NCBI GenBank assembly: GCA_027858355.1
Contig: JAQICW010000293.1
Coordinates: forward strand, 1 to 11,690
Reading direction: 5' to 3'
DNA length: 11,690 nucleotides
Source of the DNA: Desulfobacula sp.
GTDB taxonomy: Bacteria > Desulfobacterota > Desulfobacteria > Desulfobacterales > Desulfobacteraceae
Below the pieces are notes generated by a model. That model was not told the DNA's origin and did no database searches. It worked only from the letters and a program-made list of their open reading frames with translations. The position numbers and the translations under genes were made by a program. Below are positions 1 to 6,312 of the stretch, piece by piece. Position 1 is the stretch's first letter. Each line of letters begins with the position of its first letter.

Positions 1-108
1 GTATATATTAAGAATATCGATGTTAAGGAATAGAAATTCATTTAAATGATCAAAAATATATAAATATCAGATAGTTACAAAAATCTAGACTTTTGTGTAA
101 CAATATGA

Positions 109-363
109 GATAGTTACGGTGTAATCTTATTCCCACACATTACAAGATCTTTAAAAGGGGTCATTCTAAAAAGCCATGATTATGTCAAAGAGCTGATTGA
201 AAATACAACAACGCGAACAGGTTTAAAAGTTAAAGCCCACATTATAAAAAAAATCTATCAGACCGGAAGGAAATATGCTGATAATTTTAAAGAAAATATG
301 AGAATCCTTTTCGATGATTATCTGGGGCAATGGAATTATAGAGCTATACCGGGAAAAGCTTGA
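109..363 (+). pseudogene. ISAzo13-family transposase, C-terminal remnant
   Basis: An open frame follows the stop at 106-108 and ends at TGA 361-363. It carries the typical C-terminal signature of ISAzo13 (Rhodopirellula-type DDE) transposases: a segment reading LKG..L.SHDYV.ELI, then NTTTRTGLKVKA, then YQTGRKYAD, and a terminal GQWNY motif. The frame is only about 84 codons, has no start codon or ribosome binding site, and lacks the whole catalytic DDE domain, which lies upstream in full-length members. The bases before it (1-108) do not continue the protein. It is therefore a decayed insertion-sequence fragment. No terminal inverted repeats were found. The family assignment rests on recalled motif similarity. 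Confidence 0.72.
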
Positions 364-598
364 TTATGCTCAATTTATTTTGTATCCATTCCTAAGTTTT
401 AATTCTGGGCCTTTATCTCCAATAAAAAACATTCTGGCAGATCCTTCCTGAATCAATTATATTTTCTCTAAAATTGATTTTATAAAATACCTTTACAGGC
501 AGAGGAAATATTGATACGGAGCTCTTGAACCAGATTTTTTATTAATCTGGTCGAATAGCATTCAAATTTACATAATAAACAGGTCAGTATAATTAATC
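364..598. other. AT-rich intergenic stretch with one perfect hairpin
   Basis: No credible gene lies between the transposase remnant and the cassette boundary. The only structure seen is a perfect 8-bp inverted repeat, ACCAGATT at 529-536 and AATCTGGT at 544-551, with a 7-nt AT-rich loop. No T-run follows the stem on the plus strand, so it does not look like an intrinsic terminator. It ends about 48 bp before the cassette junction at 599/600. No complete attC or attI could be identified here. Confidence 0.5.
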
Positions 599-599
599 G

Positions 600-1358
600 T
601 TGGGCATTACAAAGGAAATGATGAGTGCACAACTCCATGTAACAAAAATAGCCGCAGCACAGCGTCAGCTCCGCGCAGCCATTCGAATGTTCTTTGCAGG
701 CGAGGACGAGCTTGTGATTCATACGGTTGCGTCAGCTGCGTACCGAATAATTGCCGATCTAAAAAGGGAGAGAGGACGCGATGAAGTCGGTGACTACTAC
801 TTGACCAATATTTTTTATGTTGTTCGCGACTACCGACGCGGCACACTGCCGAAGCTGTTCACTGATGATCCAGAAGCGATGAAATGGATTCAGCAGATGG
901 CAGAGCAACTCCCTATTACTGAGTCGATGAAGTACGAAGACATCAGGGTGACCGTTCCAGAAGAAACAGCACGGAAATGGTGGACAAAGAGGAACAAGGT
1001 TTCAAACTTTCTCAAGCATGCAGATCGTGATGGCAAAGCCCATATTCCCCTTCAGGAAGTCGATAACTTGAACCTCCTAACACTGGCCCTCACCTCCTAT
1101 ACAGACCTCGTTAAGGATGATCTTGGAGCAGAGGGTCTGATCCTCTGGATGTACTTCAACGTGGTTACTGCAACGAAAGAACAGTTATCAGAGAAATACC
1201 GAGACATGGCAAACAAGTTGAATGAGCTTGATCCTGACGAGCAGTTGAAGTCCTGCTCATTGATTATTGATTGGATGAACGAAAGTGACGCCCAATAAAC
1301 GGTTTAAGAAGGATTGGCAAAACCGCTGTGCTCCTCTGTCAACCCATTAACAGTGGCG
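600..1358 (+). mobile_element. Integron-type gene cassette (single)
   Basis: The left boundary is GTTGGGC at 599-605, a perfect match to the integron R' core GTTRRRY, which is cut between G and TT. A single ORF starts about 20 bp later, and its stop codon lies inside an attC-like site at 1290-1363. The cassette start TTGGGC is the exact reverse complement of GCCCAA at 1290-1295, as expected because R' and R'' pair in the folded bottom strand. The gene inside looks richer in G+C than the DNA on either side. No integrase and no upstream attC are visible, so this is either a lone cassette placed at a secondary site or the remains of a longer array. Confidence 0.7.
621..1298 (+). CDS. Cassette-encoded protein of unknown function (225 aa)
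   Basis: The 225-residue soluble protein has no signal peptide or membrane segment. It begins with an amphipathic helix rich in A, Q and R (AQLHVTKIAAAQRQLRAA) and contains a FAGEDELVIHTVASAAYR segment, a K/R-rich stretch and an acidic C-terminal third. I recall similar 'hypothetical' proteins scattered in many bacteria, some on integron cassettes, but no function. ATG at 621 is preferred to ATG 618 because AAAGGA at 611-616 then sits 4 bases upstream; TTG 600 lies in the recombination core. The stop TAA (1296-1298) overlaps the attC R'' box, which is normal for a cassette gene. G+C looks higher than in the flanking genes, in line with horizontal arrival. There is no promoter inside the cassette that I can recognise. 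Confidence 0.8.
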   Translation: MSAQLHVTKIAAAQRQLRAAIRMFFAGEDELVIHTVASAAYRIIADLKRERGRDEVGDYYLTNIFYVVRDYRRGTLPKLFTDDPEAMKWIQQMAEQLPITESMKYEDIRVTVPEETARKWWTKRNKVSNFLKHADRDGKAHIPLQEVDNLNLLTLALTSYTDLVKDDLGAEGLILWMYFNVVTATKEQLSEKYRDMANKLNELDPDEQLKSCSLIIDWMNESDAQ

Positions 1359-1363
1359 TTACC
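1290..1363 (+). other. attC-like integron recombination site
   Basis: The order of boxes fits attC. R'' is GCCCAAT (1290-1296, one mismatch to RYYYAAC) and L'' is ACGGTTTAA. An inner arm GGATTGGCA can pair with TGTCAACCC (8 of 9 positions, counting one G-T pair). L' is TTAACAGT and R' is GTTACC (1358-1363). L'' and L' pair with one mismatch and one unpaired T, resembling the extrahelical bases that mark the recombinogenic strand. The total of about 74 bp is within the usual attC size range. The first bases, AAACGGTTTAAGAAGGATTGGC, also resemble the left arm of Vibrio-type repeats. Confidence 0.68.
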
Positions 1364-1386
1364 TTCACATTCGATAGGGAGTTATA

Positions 1387-2934
1387 ATGAAAAGATTTCT
1401 GTTTGTTTCAATACTGATTTTACTCAGCGTTGTTTCTGCTTTTTGTGGAGAGTTTGAAGATACTTTAAAAAAGGCAGAACAGGGGAATGCAGACGCTCAG
1501 AATAATCTTGGGAAAATGTATCATAATGGCCATCGAATAGGTCTTGATAATAAGCAAGCCTTCTACTGGTTAAAAAAATCAGCTGATCAGGGCCATGTTG
1601 ATGGTCAGACTCATCTTGGATTTATGTATTATCAAGGAGAAGGAGTACCACAGGATTATAAACAAGCCATCTATTGGTATAAGAAATCAGCAGAGCAAGG
1701 AGATGATTCTGCTCAGTTTCGTCTTGGACAAATGTATTTAGATGGCAAAGGAGTAACTCAGGATCATAAACAAGCTGTCTACTGGTTTAAAAAATCAGCA
1801 GAACAGGGGCATATGATTGCTCAGTGGCGACTTATGAATATGTATAGAGATGGCAAATATGGAGTAGCTCAAGATTATAAACAAGCTTTTTACTGGTATA
1901 AAAAATCAGCTGAGCAGGGACATACTTCTGCTGAGGTTGGTCTGGGGGATATGTATTATTATGGCAAAGGAGTAACTCAGGATCATAAACAAGCTGTCTA
2001 CTGGTTTAAAAAATCAGCTGAGCTGGGTTATGCCAATGCTCAATTTAATCTTTCGAGAATGTATTATGAGGGTAAAAGCACTACTCAAAATTATAAAATT
2101 GCCTATGTTTGGGAAAGTTTAGCAGCAGCACAAGGACATAACAACGCTGCAAAAAACAGAGACATCACAGCAAAACAATTAACACCTCAACAATTAGTTG
2201 AAGCCCAAGAGCTTGCCACCCAAATCCAATATAAAATAGAACAACAATCTTCAATATTACATACGGAAAAAGTAAAAATTGGAAATCTACCAGAACTTGA
2301 TTTTAGTAAAAAGGTTATCGGTTCCGGAACCGGTTTTATTATCACAAAAGATGGATATATTTTAAACTGTCATCATGTGATTGAGAATGCAGACGAAATT
2401 AAAATTGCTGTCAATGGCAAAACTTACCTTGCAACTCTTGTCCGGGATGATCCAAACAACGACCTGGCATTATTAAAAAACAACGGTTCCTTCCCGGCAA
2501 TAGCATTTTCATCGAAACGATCTGCCAAGATGGGGCAAGAAGTTTTTACAATTGGTTATCCTAATCCAAGTTTACAGGGAGTAAATGCAAAAATTACCAA
2601 AGGAATAGTCAATAGTCTTACCGGGTTTCAAGATGATTTAAGGCTTTACCAGGTAAGTGTTCCTGTCCAGCCTGGAAATTCAGGAGGAGCCTTACTTGAT
2701 GAAAATGGCAATATTTTAGGGGTAATTATGGCAATGCTTGATGCAAAAACAACATTTAAAATATCAGGCAGTTTACCTCAAAATGTCAATTATGCTGTCA
2801 AAAGTACATATGCCCAGGCTATGCTGGACACTCTGCCTGAAATATTTGATAAATTGATTTCACCTTCAAAGAGTAAGTCTAATGTTGTGGACAGGGTCAA
2901 AAAAAGTACGGTGATGGTTTTAAGTTATAAATAA
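1387..2934 (+). CDS. Secreted Sel1-repeat / trypsin-like serine protease
   Basis: This 515-aa protein has an N-terminal signal peptide (residues 1 to about 18, hydrophobic core LFVSILILLSVVSA), so it should act in the periplasm or outside the cell. Residues about 22-255 are six or so Sel1-like repeats (YxxGxGV.QDYKQA.YW.KKSAEQG), helical-pair modules known for protein binding. Residues about 312-480 form a trypsin/HtrA-like protease domain with H330 (CHHVI), D359 (NNDLALL) and S432 (QPGNSGGALL), so the triad appears intact. No PDZ domain follows. Ribosome binding site GGGAG (1377-1381) is 5 bases before the ATG. The gene starts just after the attC-like site, but no second attC closes it, so it is probably not itself a cassette. 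Two repeats are identical at DNA level (see repeat entry). The substrate is unknown; a host-interaction or stress-protease role is inference. Confidence 0.9.
   Translation: MKRFLFVSILILLSVVSAFCGEFEDTLKKAEQGNADAQNNLGKMYHNGHRIGLDNKQAFYWLKKSADQGHVDGQTHLGFMYYQGEGVPQDYKQAIYWYKKSAEQGDDSAQFRLGQMYLDGKGVTQDHKQAVYWFKKSAEQGHMIAQWRLMNMYRDGKYGVAQDYKQAFYWYKKSAEQGHTSAEVGLGDMYYYGKGVTQDHKQAVYWFKKSAELGYANAQFNLSRMYYEGKSTTQNYKIAYVWESLAAAQGHNNAAKNRDITAKQLTPQQLVEAQELATQIQYKIEQQSSILHTEKVKIGNLPELDFSKKVIGSGTGFIITKDGYILNCHHVIENADEIKIAVNGKTYLATLVRDDPNNDLALLKNNGSFPAIAFSSKRSAKMGQEVFTIGYPNPSLQGVNAKITKGIVNSLTGFQDDLRLYQVSVPVQPGNSGGALLDENGNILGVIMAMLDAKTTFKISGSLPQNVNYAVKSTYAQAMLDTLPEIFDKLISPSKSKSNVVDRVKKSTVMVLSYK
1742..2018 (+). 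repeat. 58-bp perfect direct repeat inside the Sel1 region
   Basis: Copies at 1742-1799 and 1961-2018 are identical over 58 bases, starting ATGGCAAAGGAGTAACTCAG and ending AAATCAGC. They encode the same Sel1 segment (GKGVTQDHKQAVYWFKKSA). The neighbouring repeats are only similar, so these two copies arose by recent duplication or gene conversion. The period is 219 bp, a multiple of three, so recombination between the copies would remove exactly 73 codons and keep the frame. Confidence 0.97.
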
Positions 2935-3070
2935 AGGATTAATATGTTTTTTTGGAAATACTTTAAACTGTAGCTCTATTTTTTTAAGTGTTTAATGTTT
3001 TGTTGTACCCGCCTGGGCATGGGGATTACGTAAAAAAACAATATAAGATTCCGCAGAAGGAGGGTCAAAA

Positions 3071-3511
3071 TTGGAAATAGAAAAACTCTACCTTATCTTG
3101 CTGCCCATTTTGATCACAGCCTTTTTTGCGAGCATCATTCCGCGAAAACTCAGAGAAATACAACAGTTCACCAAGGATGCCGCTGAATTCAGAGATGCCT
3201 TTTTTGATGAACTCATAAAATTTGAACGTGCTTGCACTATAGAGATCGAGGGAACCGGAATTTATAAGGTTCTCTTTGGGGCTTTCCAAAAACACAGTAC
3301 TGCCGTTCACAAATTTCAGGCTTGTATCAAGGGGAAACGGCTCAGAAACATTAACTTCGCATGGCATCAATATCAATACCCCGACAACAAAACCGATAGC
3401 GGTCCATTTGGATATTACATTTTGCCAGATGAAAATGGGAATGTGAAAATGATTGAACCAAAATTTGTTTATGATAAGATTGATGCCCTTCTGACCAATG
3501 CAAATCCATAA
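3071..3511 (+). CDS. Small single-pass membrane protein, unknown function (146 aa)
   Basis: The start is TTG at 3071: a strong ribosome binding site AAGGAGGG (3057-3064) lies 6 bases upstream and no ATG fits. Residues about 6-24 (YLILLPILITAFFASII) are a single membrane helix followed by PRKLREI, which suggests the remainder is cytoplasmic. The soluble part begins with a charged helical stretch (QQFTKDAAEFRDAFFDELIKFE) and ends with an aromatic, possibly beta-rich region (AWHQYQYPDN, GPFGYYILPDENGNV). I do not recognise the family. The TAA stop sits at the edge of a sequence resembling the left arm of an attC site (3505-3560), so it may also have arrived as a cassette, but no matching cassette start was found upstream. 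Confidence 0.75.
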   Translation: MEIEKLYLILLPILITAFFASIIPRKLREIQQFTKDAAEFRDAFFDELIKFERACTIEIEGTGIYKVLFGAFQKHSTAVHKFQACIKGKRLRNINFAWHQYQYPDNKTDSGPFGYYILPDENGNVKMIEPKFVYDKIDALLTNANP

Positions 3512-3563
3512 CCAATCACTGGTGTCGACCCGAACGGGCTGGACGGCAAAGTTCCTCGTTAAA
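3505..3563 (+). other. Possible degenerate attC remnant
   Basis: The gene's stop is embedded in CCATAACCAATCACTGG, followed by a small hairpin CCCG-AA-CGGG, and the segment ends at GTTAAAA, close to the R' core GTTRRRY. The layout (stop codon in the R'' area, AACCAATCACTG left arm, GC-rich centre, GTT end) is reminiscent of attC sites. However, the right arm that should pair with CAATCACTGG is missing, and R'' fits the consensus poorly. At best it is truncated. Confidence 0.28.
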
Positions 3564-4290
3564 ATTCAATGATATTTCCTGCAAATCTTAACGAACATAT
3601 TTTCTGATAGTAATTTTTATATATAATCATCCATTTTCAATATTAACTTTTGACAGAAAGTTAAGATTCAAATTGTCCAAAACTACCCGAATAAATCAAA
3701 AATGATTAAATTTCAAGGTGTTAACTATGTTTATATGAAGCCCCTTGTTTGATTGAGGTGAGCACGATAACATGAAAACAATAATTTTTGTTTTTTTTTT
3801 GTAGCGCACAACATCTTGCGTCTGATGCCAATGCTTTGGAATTAACATCATAATATATAAAAATAATAGCAACACACTTTATTTTCAATAAAAAATCTAT
3901 GATTGTTCTTTAACCATTAGCGTTTAAGGATGGTATCAATAGGGTCGATTAAAATTTCTAATGCAGCGACAGCTTCAAAAAGAAAGACTCAGGAATTCAG
4001 AACTGGCAGGCAGTGAGGACTACTTACAGGGCAGACTCCATTTTTGAATTGATTTATTACCCAAAACTATCCCTGTTATTCCGCATTTTAATTCAAAAAT
4101 AACCAACCGCAATATAGTTGTCATCGGCCATGTTAAATTGAGTACCCTGTATTTTTTCATCCTCAGGGGCAATGGCATTTTTTCTTATTTAATATGGTTG
4201 AATTGGGACTTATCATTGCATCATAAATACAGGAAAACTAAGCTATCATTTTGTTCAGATTTTTAATAAAGAAAAAAAAATATAAAGTGA
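3564..4290. other. AT-rich region without convincing genes
   Basis: No ORF with a good start signal and plausible composition was found. Items seen are a perfect inverted repeat TTAACTTT (3643-3650) / AAAGTTAA (3657-3664) with a 6-nt loop; a possible start at 3772 whose signal-peptide-like peptide (MKTIIFVFF) ends at once at a stop after a run of ten T (3791-3800); and a 28-codon ATG frame at 3961 without a ribosome binding site. The stretch probably consists of decayed accessory DNA. Confidence 0.5.
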
Positions 4291-4301
4291 ATTCGAGGTT
4301 C

Positions 4302-4410
4302 CCCGGGTCTCCCCCGGGACTTTTGGGAGTGCCGGTGTGTTCCCAACGCAAGCCAGACGTGAGTCTGGGGCGGAGTCCTAACTGGACTTTTCCGGTAAAA
4401 GCTGAAAGCC
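4302..4410. other. Cluster of consecutive GC-rich hairpins
   Basis: Several stems follow one another in a GC-rich island within AT-rich DNA. They are CCCGGG 4302-4307 / 4313-4318; TTGGGA 4323-4328 with TCCCAA 4341-4346; CCAGAC 4353-4358 with GTCTGG 4363-4368 closing a GTGA loop (a GNRA tetraloop on the plus strand); AGTCC with GGACT around a TAACT loop; and CCGG with CCGG ending near 4410. This suggests a structured RNA, an RNA-based mobile element fragment, or folded ends of an insertion sequence. I do not recognise the family. No U-run suited to a simple terminator follows directly on either strand. Confidence 0.45.
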
Positions 4411-4534
4411 GGCATAACCATGCGGGTTAAGAAGGTTTCTGTAGAAATAATTTAAAACTGATAAAAAATTTAAAAGGGCTGGAATGGTTGTTATGGCTGC
4501 GTTTTGAGTGATTCTCTTGAAAATGGTCTTGATA

Positions 4535-4576
4535 GATTTGAAGTCCGAGGGCCCCACCAGTGAGCCGCGCACCTCC
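4535..4576 (-). tRNA. selC: Selenocysteine tRNA, 5' half only (partial selC)
   Basis: On the minus strand, from 4576 downward, the DNA reads acceptor strand GGAGGTGC, linker GC, a long D-arm GGCTCACTGGTGGGGCC able to form the extended D stem typical of tRNA-Sec, then CTCGGA and the anticodon loop CTTCAAA. The loop's UCA anticodon is at 4539-4541. The ACTTCAAATC core is the same as in E. coli selC. After 4535 the sequence departs: the 3' side of the anticodon stem, the long variable arm, the T-arm and the 3' acceptor strand are not found downstream. It is therefore a truncated tRNA gene, split just after the anticodon loop, and should be non-functional unless the rest is supplied by an element I cannot recognise. 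tRNA genes, selC included, are common integration targets. Confidence 0.72.
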
Positions 4577-4595
4577 GCATTGAATTAAGGAAGAA

Positions 4596-4625
4596 ATAAT
4601 ACACCTGAAGAGCCTTGCTTGTCAA
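4596..4625 (-). promoter_or_regulatory. Sigma-70 promoter of the selC fragment
   Basis: On the minus strand a perfect -35 TTGACA (4625-4620) and a -10 TATTAT (4601-4596) are separated by 18 bp. The expected start lies about 12 bases before the tRNA 5' end. Its quality and spacing suit a stable-RNA promoter, so the 5' half looks like a genuine selC upstream region rather than a chance match. The stop codon of the mad6 fragment lies inside the -35 box. Confidence 0.7.
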
Positions 4626-4909
4626 CCTATTTTACAGGTTTCCATTTCAAAATACAAAGAAAAAGGAGGGATATTTTCCAATTTATTTTCTTCGTTAATG
4701 AGGCCATGGGTGCCTTTTACATCAACCAGGTAAACAGCATGGGGAGAGATGATTGCCAGATCAATTTCAAACACTTCTATACCCTTACAGATTTCAAAAT
4801 TGTGAAAAAGCATTCAAGTGTCTGGCAAGCGATCCCGCAAAAGGCCGATGGCTTTTCGTTCTGCATCATTGACAGTGGTACCGCTGATTTCTGTAATCAC
4901 CCTGGGCAT
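4622..4909 (-). pseudogene. mad6: NERD-domain gene fragment (mad6-like kinase, broken)
   Basis: The ATG at 4909 overlaps the stop of the specificity gene (TAATG). The first 31 codons (MPRVITEISGTTVNDAERKA...LPDT) end at an in-frame TGA (4816-4814). The same frame then continues with LFHNFEI, FEIDLAIISPHAVYLVDVKGTHG, a clear nuclease-related (NERD) domain core with the E-D...VDVKG pattern. Similarity stops near codon 72, and the frame ends at TGA 4624-4622, where the selC promoter begins. From memory, MAD6 proteins of methylation-associated defence systems are protein kinases with an N-terminal NERD region; the whole kinase part is missing here. The gene has a nonsense mutation and a 3' truncation. 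NERD domains also occur in helicases and BREX PglW-type kinases, so the kinase identity depends on operon order. Confidence 0.75.
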
Positions 4910-6312
4910 TAGCCACCTCCTGCTTTGATCGCTTCTTCTACAAGTTCAATAGCTTGTCTTTGAAGCGTCAAAGCTTCGGAAATTTGATCATGTGCTTTTC
5001 TTACTGGAGCTGCAAATCGTTCTCTAATTTCAAGTGAAGGCCATGGTATTTTAAAATTCATCATATGGGGGTCCCAAACCCGAGGGATACTATTTCCTGA
5101 TGCTTGTCTTTTAATCAATATTTTTCCATGGGGTGTTCTGAGAAAAAGATATATATACGCTCCATCAATTTCATTTTTTGGGACAATGCGATAGAGATCG
5201 TCAGCACAAAAAATATTTTCCTGCCATCCAGACACATAAATTGGACTACCAAATAATCCATATATTTGCCCAGCTGCCTGAAAAATAACCCAACCTTTTT
5301 TGACAATAAAATTATTAAAGTTCGGTGTTCTGTAACTTACATATCTAAGCTCATTTGCTTCATAAAGGTAAGCGTCTGATCCGCTAATAAATTGTCTCCC
5401 ATATTCAGGGTTTTCTACCCAAATTCTTTTAAAAATTGACGGCTTAAAAAGTCTGTCAGTAACACTGGGAAGTTTCTCTGCTGGAAATTTTCCATTCTTC
5501 ACCGCGTTTTCTGCAACAATTGCAGAGGGACAATGAAAGGTTGCATCCAACCTGCATCGCAAGTTCGCCGAACTAATTGAAGAACAAGCTAAATTCGAAA
5601 CGCTTTTTGTCGGCAAAGGTGGCAAATCAAGAGTCTCTATCAAATCATTGGTAGCATCTTGAATTAATGAGTCCGCAGATGATCTAAGATCTGCCGCCCT
5701 ATGAATCAAATTATGAGCTTGGTCTTCCACACTTCCAAGACGTGGTACTGGTAAATTTGCGATGTGATGTGGCTCAATATGTTGAACAATGGCTCCGTAT
5801 GTTCCTGAGGTAACAATCGGTACTCCAAACCTTCCTGATAAATAGGAGAATAAATACCCGGGTAGAATTTTATTTGTATCTGGCACAACTCTCATAAAGT
5901 GTTGAGAACCTGCCATACCTGCCATATTGGACCGGGCATAGACCATTCGGCCAATTGTTCCAGAACAGGTGATTAAGGTCCAGCCTTCTTCAATAAGTAA
6001 AGCAGGATTTTCCTCAACTTGCTTATTAGATAAAAGAGAGATATTATAAAAATCAGTTTCTAAAATATTTGTACTTCCAAGAAAAGGAACTCCGTTTGAT
6101 GGATTATTAACATAAACTCTTGGAAACAGTGGTCCATTAAAAATTCCATTCTTATATCCGGCTGTTAATTTAATTAACGGTTCTGTGGCATGCCTTTTTA
6201 GTAATTCTTTCGCCTCAATTGCCCCAGACATGTATGGACCGCAATCGAGACGTCGTCCATTTTTATCCAGCCATCTGCTGGGGATAGTTTTACATTGAAA
6301 CTTTTTATTCAT
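4909..6312 (-). CDS. mad5: Type I-like specificity subunit (HsdS / MAD5)
   Basis: This 467-aa DNA-recognition subunit would direct the methyltransferase to its site. It has the two-halved HsdS plan: target-recognition domain 1 at roughly residues 40-195 (contains ITCSGTIGRMVYARS and the closing HIANLPVPRLGSVEDQ), a helical spacer about 195-235, target-recognition domain 2 about 255-420 (FQAAGQIYGLFG, closing MMNFKIPWPSLEIRERF), and a C-terminal helix (AHDQISEALTLQRQAIELVEEA). ATG 6312 has GAGGTG 5 bases upstream. Its start overlaps the stop of a 31-aa ORF, and its stop overlaps the mad6 start, so translation is coupled along the operon. It looks more AT-rich than mad2 to mad4, which may reflect separate exchange of the specificity gene. 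The target sequence cannot be predicted by eye. Confidence 0.88.
   Translation of the reverse strand: MNKKFQCKTIPSRWLDKNGRRLDCGPYMSGAIEAKELLKRHATEPLIKLTAGYKNGIFNGPLFPRVYVNNPSNGVPFLGSTNILETDFYNISLLSNKQVEENPALLIEEGWTLITCSGTIGRMVYARSNMAGMAGSQHFMRVVPDTNKILPGYLFSYLSGRFGVPIVTSGTYGAIVQHIEPHHIANLPVPRLGSVEDQAHNLIHRAADLRSSADSLIQDATNDLIETLDLPPLPTKSVSNLACSSISSANLRCRLDATFHCPSAIVAENAVKNGKFPAEKLPSVTDRLFKPSIFKRIWVENPEYGRQFISGSDAYLYEANELRYVSYRTPNFNNFIVKKGWVIFQAAGQIYGLFGSPIYVSGWQENIFCADDLYRIVPKNEIDGAYIYLFLRTPHGKILIKRQASGNSIPRVWDPHMMNFKIPWPSLEIRERFAAPVRKAHDQISEALTLQRQAIELVEEAIKAGGG

Noticed and set aside
529..551. ACCAGATT/AATCTGGT hairpin as a terminator for the transposase remnant.
   Set aside because: It is 165 bp past the stop and lacks a trailing T-run on the plus strand.
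607..846. Minus-strand 79-aa and 80-aa frames over the start of the cassette gene.
   Set aside because: Antisense to the cassette gene, which has a good start, stop and attC placement; low-complexity translations.
1387..2934. The Sel1/protease gene as a second integron cassette.
   Set aside because: No attC-like site with an R'' matching the start (AGGTAA) follows the stop codon at 2934.
4302..4325. CCCGGG hairpin as an intrinsic terminator.
   Set aside because: Only a four-T run follows on the plus strand, and the T-rich stretch on the minus strand is about 20 bases from the stem, so the geometry is poor.
4378..4572. Minus-strand 64-aa open frame (MRGSLVGPSDFKSIKT...).
   Set aside because: Its first codons are the selC fragment read as protein, and the remainder has no domain pattern.
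4302..4576. A group II or group I intron interrupting selC.
   Set aside because: No convincing domain V, GUGYG/AY ends in correct place, or group I core motifs could be recognised, and no intron-encoded protein or 3' tRNA exon was found. Not excluded, only unsupported.
4814..4816. The in-frame TGA in the mad6 fragment could be read as selenocysteine, given the adjacent selC sequence.
   Set aside because: No SECIS-like stem-loop is obvious right after the TGA, the position is not a catalytic Cys/Sec site in NERD domains, and the gene is truncated anyway. A nonsense mutation is simpler.
4619..4912. Plus-strand 97-aa open frame (STYFTGFHFKIQ...).
   Set aside because: It lies opposite the NERD fragment, whose minus-strand translation carries recognisable motifs and a coupled start. 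The plus frame has no ribosome binding site or recognisable content.
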